Part shown: positions 1-6,389 of the stretch, one piece after another
Layout: each line of letters opens with the position of its first letter
Position numbering within the stretch: the stretch's first letter is position 1
Assembly: GCA_003663115.1 (NCBI GenBank)
Contig: QMZJ01000038.1
Coordinates: forward strand, 1 to 10,022
Source: Candidatus Altarchaeales archaeon
GTDB taxonomy: Archaea; Altiarchaeota; Altiarchaeia; IMC4; QMZM01
Direction of reading: 5' to 3'
DNA length: 10,022 bases
Made by a program: the position numbers and the translations under genes
The notes under the pieces: generated by a model
Told to the model about the DNA's origin: nothing
What the model saw: the letters and a program-made list of their open reading frames with translations, nothing else
Databases searched by the model: none

Positions 1-435
1 CGGATAGGTCGTGCCACCGAGAGAGACCATCTTTTCCGCCATAGCCTCTAAAAGGGCGGCTTGGGTCTTCGGCGGGGCCCTGTTAATCTCATCCATCAGT
101 AGGATATTTGTAAAGATTGGGCCCTTCTTTACGATATATTGGCCCGTACTCTCATCATAAAAGGATCCACCAATGATATCCTTAGCACTCAGATCCGGGG
201 TTCCCTGAATCCTGGTATATTTACAATCCAGGGTCTTAGACAGGGTCTTAGACATCATTGTTTTTCCGGTCCCCGGCACACCCTCAAGCAGTATATTTCC
301 ACCACAGAATAGAGCAAGTAGTATCTCTTCTATGACCTTGTCATTACCGATAACTACCTTATGAATCTCGTCATGTAATTGAGCAAACAGTTGTTTTATG
401 TCTCTGTCCCTCTCCATCCCCCTAAGTTCTGCCAT
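1..435 (-). CDS. MoxR-family AAA+ ATPase, N-terminal part (runs off the left edge)
   Basis: 145 codons are visible from ATG at 435; the 3' end lies outside the window. The sequence shows a Walker A motif GVPGTGKT (residues 52-59), the MoxR-typical stretch RIQGTPDLSAKDIIGG (75-90) and a Walker B motif LLMDEINRAPP (112-122). These place it in the MoxR branch of AAA+ ATPases, which use ATP to remodel or activate partner proteins, often VWA or DUF58 proteins encoded next door. The start is ATG at 433-435 with AGGAG (448-452) upstream. A closer ATG at 438-440 is out of frame and stops after 14 codons. The gene follows the TPR gene by 32 bp on the same strand, so the two are very probably co-transcribed. 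The partner gene expected downstream is not in view. The family call is firm; the substrate is unknown. Confidence 0.93.
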   Translation of the reverse strand, partial: MAELRGMERDRDIKQLFAQLHDEIHKVVIGNDKVIEEILLALFCGGNILLEGVPGTGKTMMSKTLSKTLDCKYTRIQGTPDLSAKDIIGGSFYDESTGQYIVKKGPIFTNILLMDEINRAPPKTQAALLEAMAEKMVSLGGTTYP

Positions 436-447
436 ATCATATAATTT

Positions 448-452
448 CTCCT
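448..452 (-). promoter_or_regulatory. Shine-Dalgarno site of the MoxR gene
   Basis: The minus strand reads AGGAG here, 12 bases before the in-frame ATG at 435. It lies in the 32-bp gap after the TPR stop codon. This fits an internal gene of an operon that is translated from its own ribosome binding site. The spacing is a little long. Confidence 0.5.
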
Positions 453-467
453 ATGTACTTAAATACT

Positions 468-3368
468 TTACTTGGCTCTTCTACTCTTAACACTAACTAA
501 TAAATCCCTGCTATCTTTCTGGTTTTTCTTTAGGAAATCCTCGTATTCCTTATCCCCTCCACTTCCCAGCAAGTCTTCGAAGGTATTGATCGATTTCTCC
601 AGCAACTCCTCTGCGGTTTCGTAATCCTCATTCTGTATGGCCATCCTTGCTTTTACCCTGAAGGAGAACGCGCGTACAACATTCACCTGGAGTTCCATCC
701 ACCGCTTTTCCTTTTCTCTGTGCGTTCTTTCTATCGCCATTCTATAATATTCTATTGATTCACCGAGATATTTTTCAGAGCTGGAGAGGTCCCCCATGGC
801 TTCATAACAATCCCCAATCTTGAAGTGTGTATCCGATAGTTGACTGAGTTGCTCCGAGCTGAGCTTTTCGATCTTCTTTAGTTCATTGATATGTTGCTGG
901 TAAGAATCTATGGCTTTTTTATAATATTCCACCATCTTAACGGAATCGCTGGATCTCTTGGGGGTAAATATTCTATAACACTCTGCAAGCCCTTTATAGC
1001 CCTCTCCGGCATAAAAATAATTCTTATTTTTTAACTGAGTATCTGCATATTTTTGATACTTTTCTATCACATCTCTATAGTTTTTATACTCCATCACGGG
1101 TTTTTCAACAATTTCGATAGATACCAGGTTTGATGCCTTCACATACTTGTTCCCTCGTTTATCCTCATAGAGGACCTCCAGGGGTTTTATTCGGTATTTT
1201 CCTCGTTTTTTTGTGATCAATTTGATGAAATCTCTGCTAGATTCCTTTGCCGCCAGTTTCTCAATTGGAGAGGGTGGTTTTATGAGCTCGAGATCCTCGG
1301 GGAGCTGAGACAAAAATGTGATCTTATTTATCGGCTGATTTCCCTGATTGCTTATATTCATATTAATTATGAGAGGCGTACCAACGAAGGAATAGGAATA
1401 ACGATCCATAAGCAGTGTGATCTCCGGCTTTTCGCCGATTTCAGTCAGCATTTTCCTGGCTTCTTCCATATTATCCTCCAGAAATTTCAGATACCTCTCG
1501 TTCCATCCACCCCTGGCGATAGCTTTCTCGAAATTCTCTATCGAGGTCGATAGAAGATCGGTAGCTAAAGGGTAATCGCCGTGTTGAATAGCGAGCTTTG
1601 CACTTACCTTTGATAGAAAGGCATTGGCCAAGATTGCCCGATCCTTCATTCCGTTCTTTTCAAAGTAGTCCAGTGCCTTTTTAAAGTATTTCTTAGCATT
1701 GAGTAGATTATCTAGCATTCTGTTAGATTCTGCAACCCCCAGATACGCCTCGCCTATGTTAGATGTCTCATCCTTGGTCACGCCCATTTTATTTAATTTA
1801 TCTATATATTTGAGGTATTCTTGAATTGCCTTGTTGTATCTATTGATCATGGGGTCCTTCTGATTGAGTTCACCATAGCAAATTCCTGCCCTTCTATAGC
1901 CCTCTCCGGCATAAAAAAGATTCTTATCTAACTGCTTATCTGCATATTCTGTAAAGGATCTTGCAGCCTGAAGGTATTCATTGATCTCCAGGTAACACTC
2001 TGCAGCATGATATAGTTCACCCGCCTTCTTATACCTCTCGGCTGCTATCGTACAGGTTTCAAAGAAATCCCCGATATCCTCTCTCTTCTCTATCAATCCC
2101 GCCTTTAGATAGAGCTCTCCGGCCTTCGGATAATTTTCTAAGCTGTCGTAACACATCGCGGCTTTTTTGTAGCATTTTATCGCCTCAGCAAAGTTATTTT
2201 CCTTTACTCTCGCATCCCCGATCTCAGAATAGATCTCCGCCGATTTTTTATAGCCCTCTAGGTATTCTGTTCCTTTTTCCTCAAGTGCGCCATATTCGGC
2301 ATACTTCAGATAGAAATCCGCTGCACAATCATATTTCCCAAGAAGCTTGTAACACTCTGCTACATCCCAACAGCTATGGGCTGCATCTATTTGATTGCCC
2401 AATCTCAGACTAATGTTTGTAGACTTGATATAATATTTTATCGCATCCTCATATCTCTTCATTTTCCGATAGCATCTTGCAGCATTTTTGAAAGATGTAG
2501 AAGCAAAGGCATCATCATTGTCCAGGCTGATCTCCGCTGCTTTTATATAATAATATGTTGCATCCTCAAGGTTGTTGGTTTCCTCATAATCCTGAGCGAT
2601 TCCCGTATATGTCTTGGCCACATCTAAATAATGTTCAAGCTTCGTATCCAGTTCTGCCGAGATTATATAATATTTTATTGCTTCATCATGCTTCCCCTGC
2701 TTTCTAAGAACCTCAGCAACCTTTTTATAGTCCCTACTGGCGGCACTCATGTTCCCCATGCCCGAGTTGAGTTCCGCAGATTTCAGGTAGGATTCAAATG
2801 CACTCTCATAGTCCTTTGCTTTCTCATACAGATCACCCGCCTTGGAGTGGAATCTACCCGCAACGAGGTTATTTTTCAGCTTTAGGTATATCTCTGCGAT
2901 CTCTTTAAAACACTCTGCGGACTTTCCATAAAGCCCTATCTCATCATAGGTCTTTGATGCGAACTCAAGGTATACATTTGCGCTGGTGTAATCCTCAAGC
3001 TCCATATACATACTTGCCGCCTTTTTGTAGTATTCTGCAGCCCTTTCAAAATCTCTTAATCTGTCTTCCTTTTTATAGTGCTTTATCTTTTTGTAGCAAT
3101 CACCGATCTTTATATAGTAAGGAACCAGGTTGAGATAATCCCTTACGGTGTATTCTGGCCTGGATTTAATTATCCGGAGTTTCAATTCCATAAAATTGAG
3201 ATATGCGTCCAGTGCGAGCCTGAAATTATTACTTTTTTCATAGTGCTCGGCTTTTTTCAACCACTCCTTCAGCTCCATGTTCTCCTTGGTTCTTTTCATC
3301 CACTCAGATGCTGCTTTTTCCTCGGACGATATGATTCTCTCAAGGGTTTTTCTAATGTCACCCGTCAT
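468..3368 (-). CDS. Large TPR-repeat protein with a central beta-sandwich domain, partner gene of MoxR
   Basis: 966 residues with no signal peptide or membrane helix, so probably cytoplasmic. Residues about 35-640 are tandem TPR-like helical hairpins with the recurring pattern (Y/C)YKKAAE.Y..L..Y, resembling the SNAP-like TPR superhelix. Residues about 645-755 form a beta-rich domain (NMNISNQGNQPINKITFLSQ and following) like the DUF11/CARDB-type sandwich at the front of archaeal DUF58 proteins. A second TPR block fills 757-966. Residues 474-642 and 773-966 are recognisable copies of each other: both begin YAD.QL, then FYAGEGY, and end in a helix after an (F/Y).(K/D)FL motif. TPR arrays bind proteins, so a scaffold or adaptor role for the MoxR ATPase 32 bp downstream is a reasonable inference, not shown here. 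The start ATG at 3366-3368 has no clear ribosome binding site but an AT-rich box about 29 bases upstream, which suggests a leaderless transcript. The TPR call is firm; the cellular role is unknown. Confidence 0.9.
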   Translation of the reverse strand: MTGDIRKTLERIISSEEKAASEWMKRTKENMELKEWLKKAEHYEKSNNFRLALDAYLNFMELKLRIIKSRPEYTVRDYLNLVPYYIKIGDCYKKIKHYKKEDRLRDFERAAEYYKKAASMYMELEDYTSANVYLEFASKTYDEIGLYGKSAECFKEIAEIYLKLKNNLVAGRFHSKAGDLYEKAKDYESAFESYLKSAELNSGMGNMSAASRDYKKVAEVLRKQGKHDEAIKYYIISAELDTKLEHYLDVAKTYTGIAQDYEETNNLEDATYYYIKAAEISLDNDDAFASTSFKNAARCYRKMKRYEDAIKYYIKSTNISLRLGNQIDAAHSCWDVAECYKLLGKYDCAADFYLKYAEYGALEEKGTEYLEGYKKSAEIYSEIGDARVKENNFAEAIKCYKKAAMCYDSLENYPKAGELYLKAGLIEKREDIGDFFETCTIAAERYKKAGELYHAAECYLEINEYLQAARSFTEYADKQLDKNLFYAGEGYRRAGICYGELNQKDPMINRYNKAIQEYLKYIDKLNKMGVTKDETSNIGEAYLGVAESNRMLDNLLNAKKYFKKALDYFEKNGMKDRAILANAFLSKVSAKLAIQHGDYPLATDLLSTSIENFEKAIARGGWNERYLKFLEDNMEEARKMLTEIGEKPEITLLMDRYSYSFVGTPLIINMNISNQGNQPINKITFLSQLPEDLELIKPPSPIEKLAAKESSRDFIKLITKKRGKYRIKPLEVLYEDKRGNKYVKASNLVSIEIVEKPVMEYKNYRDVIEKYQKYADTQLKNKNYFYAGEGYKGLAECYRIFTPKRSSDSVKMVEYYKKAIDSYQQHINELKKIEKLSSEQLSQLSDTHFKIGDCYEAMGDLSSSEKYLGESIEYYRMAIERTHREKEKRWMELQVNVVRAFSFRVKARMAIQNEDYETAEELLEKSINTFEDLLGSGGDKEYEDFLKKNQKDSRDLLVSVKSRRAK
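995..1917. repeat. Pair of exact 23-bp direct repeats 900 bp apart, inside the TPR gene
   Basis: Positions 995-1017 and 1895-1917 are identical over 23 bases and lie exactly 900 bp (300 codons) apart. They encode the shared FYAGEGY segment of the two duplicated TPR modules (residues about 474-642 and 773-966). The flanking DNA has diverged while the protein pattern remains, so this is the best-preserved stretch of an internal gene duplication rather than a mobile element. Confidence 0.8.
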
Positions 3369-3428
3369 TTTAATTTTTCTTCTATCATTAGCTATTAAAA
3401 TTTAAGAAATAAAACCGTGTTATCTTAT
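3369..3428. promoter_or_regulatory. Divergent promoter region between the TPR gene and argS
   Basis: The 60 bp between the divergent start codons is very AT-rich, with the core at 3391-3414. Read on the plus strand, TTTAAGAAAT (3401-3410) is centred about 24 bases before the argS ATG. Read on the minus strand, AATTTTAATAG (3392-3402) is centred about 29 bases before the TPR ATG. Archaeal TATA boxes sit about 25-27 bases before the transcription start, so both transcripts may start at or near the start codon. Neither gene has a convincing Shine-Dalgarno sequence. The two TATA-like boxes overlap or abut, so the promoters could compete. Confidence 0.5.
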
Positions 3429-5135
3429 ATGTTTCTGGAGATCAAAGAAAGGGTCAGGGAACTGCTGGAGGGGGCTCTGGAAAAACCCATAGCCCTCGAT
3501 GACATTACAGATTCCTCAATAGCGGATCTCTCGTCTACAATAGCCTTTAAAATAGCGAAAGAACAGAGGAAGGACCCGGAGATTATAGCTGATGGACTCG
3601 TAAAAAGGATGAGACCAAGAGGGTTTATCAAGGAGATAAGAGCGGAGAGAGGGTATATAAATTTCTTCCTGGACTATTCTAAGTTGATTGTTCCGGCATT
3701 AAAAGAGGTAAGATCAAAGAAAGGGGATTATGGTAAACTAAAAACGAGAAATAGAAAAATTATTCTAGAGCACACGTCAATAAATCCCTCGGGGCCTGTG
3801 CATATCGGCAGATTGAGAAACTCGCTAATAGGGGATTCCCTCTCGAGAATATTGAGATTTAACGGTTACGATGTTGAGACTCACTACTATGTGAATGATG
3901 TCGGGAAACAGATAGCGATAATTGCGCAGGGGTTCAAGGAGGGCATCGAACAAGACGAATCAATAATTAAAGATTACGAAGAATACAAAGACAAAGGGGA
4001 TTTCGAGGTCTTCTTTGAATATGTGGCGGCAAATAAAAGATTTGAGTCCGATCCGGATTTTGCCGAGAGGGTTCAGAGGCTTATATGGTCGGCCGAGAAT
4101 GGAGATGAACGAGCGCTGAACGAAATGGCTAATGTTGCAAAAAGATGCCTGGAGGGTCAGAGGGAGATCTTCGAAAAGTTAGGTATAGAGTTCGATTTCT
4201 TTGACCTCGAGAGTGAATACATAAAGAAAGGAAAGGTTAGGTCTGTTCTGAATTTCCTGAAGAAGAGCCGGTACGCTGAGGTTGACGAAAGTGGTCTGGG
4301 TCTAAATCTCAAGGACTTTGGACTGGAAAGACGCACGGGTCGTTCAATCCTGGCAAGAAGTGATGGAACATCCGTCTACCTGGCGAGGGATGTAGCATAT
4401 CATCTCGAGAAGAGCAAGCTGGGGGATAGAATGATAAATGTCCTCGGGGAAGATCACAAATTTGAGTTTTTAGAGCTTAAGACGATTCTTACCGAGATTT
4501 ATAAGTTAAAAATTCCATTGGATGTCGTTCATTACTCCTTTGTAAATTTTGAGGGTGGAGAACTCTCAACCAGAAGGGGTTTAATCGCCCCGGTTGATAG
4601 ACTAATTGATGAAGCGGTAGAGAAGGCGGAGGAGGAGATAAGGAAGAGGAAGATTGCGAGCAGAGACATGGCCCCTCTGATAGGGATCGGGGCAATAAAA
4701 TACCACATCCTAAAGACAACACCCTCAAAACCAATAACCTTCAGATGGGAAGATGCCCTGAGCTTCGATGGGGACTCTGCCCCCTACATACAATATGCCC
4801 ACGCCAGATGTTGCAGCATCCTGAGAAAATCGAAGACAAAGATTGAGATTGAGGAAATCGACAGGAACCTGGAGGACGACGAAAAGAGGCTCTTACTGAA
4901 GATACTAAAGTTTCGGGAGATCGTTGATAAATCTGGAAGGGAATTAAAACCAAACATAGTTGCAAATTATCTGTATGAATTATCCTCGTTGTTCAGCAAA
5001 TTCTATAAGGAATGCCCGGTTCTTTATGCCGAGAGAGCTATCAGGGATAGACGGCTTTTGTTGGTGGACGCCAGCAGGCAGGTAATAAGAAATGGTTTAT
5101 TTCTCCTTGGAATTGAAGCGCCCGAGAGGATGTAA
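3429..5135 (+). CDS. argS: Arginyl-tRNA synthetase
   Basis: Class I synthetase that attaches arginine to tRNA(Arg) using ATP, in the cytoplasm. With the ATG at 3429 it is 568 residues, a normal length for archaeal ArgRS. An N-terminal tRNA-binding domain (about 1-110) is followed by the Rossmann catalytic core with the class I signature HIGR (125-128) after NPSGPV. The KMSKS-equivalent loop reads LSTRRG (379-384), the form usual in archaeal ArgRS. The C-terminal part from YAHAR (about 456-460) onward is the helical DALR anticodon-binding domain. An in-frame GTG at 3417 would add four residues, but MFLEIKERVRELL is the usual family start and sits about 24 bases after a TATA-like box. The gene stands alone on the plus strand, and its TAA abuts the hjc stop codon. 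All catalytic motifs are present. Confidence 0.97.
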   Translation: MFLEIKERVRELLEGALEKPIALDDITDSSIADLSSTIAFKIAKEQRKDPEIIADGLVKRMRPRGFIKEIRAERGYINFFLDYSKLIVPALKEVRSKKGDYGKLKTRNRKIILEHTSINPSGPVHIGRLRNSLIGDSLSRILRFNGYDVETHYYVNDVGKQIAIIAQGFKEGIEQDESIIKDYEEYKDKGDFEVFFEYVAANKRFESDPDFAERVQRLIWSAENGDERALNEMANVAKRCLEGQREIFEKLGIEFDFFDLESEYIKKGKVRSVLNFLKKSRYAEVDESGLGLNLKDFGLERRTGRSILARSDGTSVYLARDVAYHLEKSKLGDRMINVLGEDHKFEFLELKTILTEIYKLKIPLDVVHYSFVNFEGGELSTRRGLIAPVDRLIDEAVEKAEEEIRKRKIASRDMAPLIGIGAIKYHILKTTPSKPITFRWEDALSFDGDSAPYIQYAHARCCSILRKSKTKIEIEEIDRNLEDDEKRLLLKILKFREIVDKSGRELKPNIVANYLYELSSLFSKFYKECPVLYAERAIRDRRLLLVDASRQVIRNGLFLLGIEAPERM

Positions 5136-5522
5136 CTAAAGTGTACCCTGCTCCCCGAGAATAGAATCCAGGCTCAGATGATTGTCATTCAGGGAAACAC
5201 TATAGCTTCCCCTCGAGAGAAGTGTCTTAATATCAAAGAATCTTGGTCTCTTCTTGTGGAATTTTACCGCAATATATGCCCTAGCCTTGGAGATGTCCGA
5301 GAGCTTTTTTAGGGAGAGCGCCGCCTTTTTTAGATTTATCTTATCCTTCCTCGTTGCCTTACATTCAATTACGATGATCTTCTTATCTTTAATCCCAATG
5401 ACATCCGGGACCGGAAAGCCTACTGTCCCACTGCCAGCTGCACGCATGGCTGCCCATCCATGCTTCCATAATTCATTAACTATGTCCCTCTCAAATCTTG
5501 CACCCTTCTGATAGTTTGTCAT
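5136..5522 (-). CDS. hjc: Archaeal Holliday junction resolvase Hjc
   Basis: 128 residues, the usual Hjc size. Hjc is a dimeric nuclease of the PD-(D/E)XK fold that cuts four-way DNA junctions during recombination and replication-fork repair. The start YQKGARFERDIVNEL carries the conserved Glu (E11). The active-site residues continue with D40 in PVPDVIGI and E53 and K55 in IECKAT, and S31 follows the RAAGSG loop. These match the catalytic E, D and ExK set described for archaeal Hjc enzymes. The start ATG at 5520-5522 has no Shine-Dalgarno sequence, but an AT-rich box (about 5542-5550) lies about 25 bases upstream, so it may have its own leaderless promoter. It lies 48 bp downstream of the unknown ORF ending at 5571. 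Its TAG stop (5136-5138) directly touches the argS stop codon of the opposite strand. Confidence 0.95.
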   Translation of the reverse strand: MTNYQKGARFERDIVNELWKHGWAAMRAAGSGTVGFPVPDVIGIKDKKIIVIECKATRKDKINLKKAALSLKKLSDISKARAYIAVKFHKKRPRFFDIKTLLSRGSYSVSLNDNHLSLDSILGEQGTL

Positions 5523-5539
5523 TTTTATTTTTAAATTGC

Positions 5540-5552
5540 TTCAATTTTTAAC
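5540..5552 (-). promoter_or_regulatory. Possible TATA box of hjc
   Basis: The minus strand reads GTTAAAAATTG here, centred about 25 bases before the hjc ATG at 5522. No ribosome binding site is visible in the gap. The spacing suits an archaeal leaderless promoter, but the whole 48-bp gap is AT-rich, so the match could be chance. Confidence 0.3.
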
Positions 5553-5570
5553 AGCGCAGTTAATCACCCC

Positions 5571-6044
5571 TCACTCCAGTGACAGGTACCAGGGATTGGA
5601 ATCTTCCAGAATTCTCATTACCTCCCTCCTCAGTTTTTCTATAGAATCCCGATCTATCCTGTTCCCCCTGAGGGACTCTCGATCTACCGATATCGTTATA
5701 TTAAAGACCTTGTTGTTCCAGTGGATTCCAGAGTCCAGGAGGTCATCGATTTCATCGATCTTGGATAGTAGAGACTCCGGAATTTCCTTATTCTGTGAAA
5801 TCAAGCGGTTTGTCATCATGTCTAACCTCGCAGATTCATAGGCGATGTCCAGGGCATGGGATCTGACCCTTGCATCGTAATCCTTACAAATGGCTTCTAA
5901 CTCGGGTTTCCATTCAAATTCGGAGTCCCTCTCATGTATCATATATATCCTGAGGATGACCTCCTCCCCCCAACCGGGGATTAATTTTTTGAGTATATTC
6001 ATCTCTCTTTGATTATATCTTATTATAGAATAAAATAAATTCAT
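5571..6044 (-). CDS. Unrecognised 157-residue protein, overlapping the Dph2 fragment
   Basis: I do not recognise the family. The product is charged and mostly helical in appearance, with no signal peptide, membrane segment or cysteine-rich motif. Visible landmarks are the N-terminal ILKKLIPGWGEEVILRIYMI, a helix-like stretch ARLDMMTNRLISQNKEIPES, a more beta-like KVFNITISVDRES and the C-terminal ILEDSNPWYLSLE. The ATG at 6042-6044 overlaps the TGA of the Dph2 fragment as ATGA, which favours translation by re-initiation. A second ATG at 6000-6002 (143 residues) has only GAGAG right against it. The downstream neighbour is hjc, 48 bp away. It shows no sign of being the missing C-terminal part of Dph2. 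The coding call rests on the long open frame, the coupled start and the same-strand context. Confidence 0.65.
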   Translation of the reverse strand: MNLFYSIIRYNQREMNILKKLIPGWGEEVILRIYMIHERDSEFEWKPELEAICKDYDARVRSHALDIAYESARLDMMTNRLISQNKEIPESLLSKIDEIDDLLDSGIHWNNKVFNITISVDRESLRGNRIDRDSIEKLRREVMRILEDSNPWYLSLE

Positions 6045-6307
6045 CTAAAATTGGTGTGCCCAAAATGTACTATTAGGTCCAAACCAAGAAGCTCAGATTG
6101 TTTTTCCTTTGTGTCACATGCCCCGTATGTGGGGTCTGTAAAAATAATCACGGTTGCATTGGATTTCTCCTCGATCTCCTTTGCGATCCCCACGGCATAT
6201 TTCTTCAAGCCCTCTGGAAATTGTAAGCCTATGAGTTTCGCCCCGCTTTTTTTGATCTCTTTCAGGATTCTGTTAACCTCGAAGTCGTAATCAAGTGGTT
6301 CAGACAT
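6041..6307 (-). CDS. Dph2-like N-terminal domain only (diphthamide synthesis), truncated
   Basis: 88 residues matching the first part of archaeal Dph2, the radical-SAM enzyme that transfers the 3-amino-3-carboxypropyl group to a histidine of elongation factor 2 in diphthamide synthesis. Landmarks are LIGLQFPEGLKKYA (25-38), TDPTYGACD (57-65) with the first cluster cysteine at C64, and LDLIVHFGHTNF (76-87). Full archaeal Dph2 is about 330-340 residues with three cysteines ligating a 4Fe-4S cluster; the second and third cysteines and domains 2 and 3 are absent here. ATG at 6305-6307 is preferred because GGGGAGGG lies just before it; a TTG at 6328 would add seven residues. The TGA stop is embedded in ATGA with the next ORF. 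The other frames downstream do not continue Dph2. It may be a decayed gene, a retained stand-alone domain, or one piece of a split gene. The gene follows aIF5B by 82 bp. Confidence 0.75.
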   Translation of the reverse strand: MSEPLDYDFEVNRILKEIKKSGAKLIGLQFPEGLKKYAVGIAKEIEEKSNATVIIFTDPTYGACDTKEKQSELLGLDLIVHFGHTNFR

Positions 6308-6310
6308 CTT

Positions 6311-6318
6311 CCCTCCCC
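6311..6318 (-). promoter_or_regulatory. Strong Shine-Dalgarno site deciding the start of the Dph2 fragment
   Basis: The minus strand reads GGGGAGGG immediately before AAG and the ATG at 6307. Its core GGAGG has about four bases of spacing. It supports the ATG over the TTG start seven codons upstream, and shows that the truncated gene has kept a good translation signal. Confidence 0.6.
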
Positions 6319-6389
6319 TCTCAGCCAATTTTCTTCATTTCTAGCTTTATCTTTCCTCCGTCTCAGAGAAATTGCCCGTATGTTACGTA

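Noticed and set aside
229..252. Perfect 12-bp tandem repeat in the MoxR gene, encoding SKTL twice
   Set aside because: MoxR proteins normally have a similar helix of the same length here (AKALAKAL-like), so no insertion is implied.
3417..3428. GTG start for argS, four codons upstream
   Set aside because: The ATG at 3429 gives the usual family N-terminus and better spacing to the TATA-like box; the GTG cannot be fully excluded.
4489..4965. Minus-strand open frames inside argS
   Set aside because: They are antisense to a fully conserved synthetase and have no recognisable motif or ribosome binding site.
6000..6060. A frameshift that would restore full-length Dph2
   Set aside because: The other two minus-strand frames after GHTNFR either enter the unknown ORF or stop within about 11 codons, and neither resembles Dph2.
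6308..6389. A small RNA or tiny gene in the 82-bp gap between aIF5B and the Dph2 fragment
   Set aside because: Only a five-codon open frame and a short ATACG direct repeat are present; no tRNA-like or stable fold is evident.
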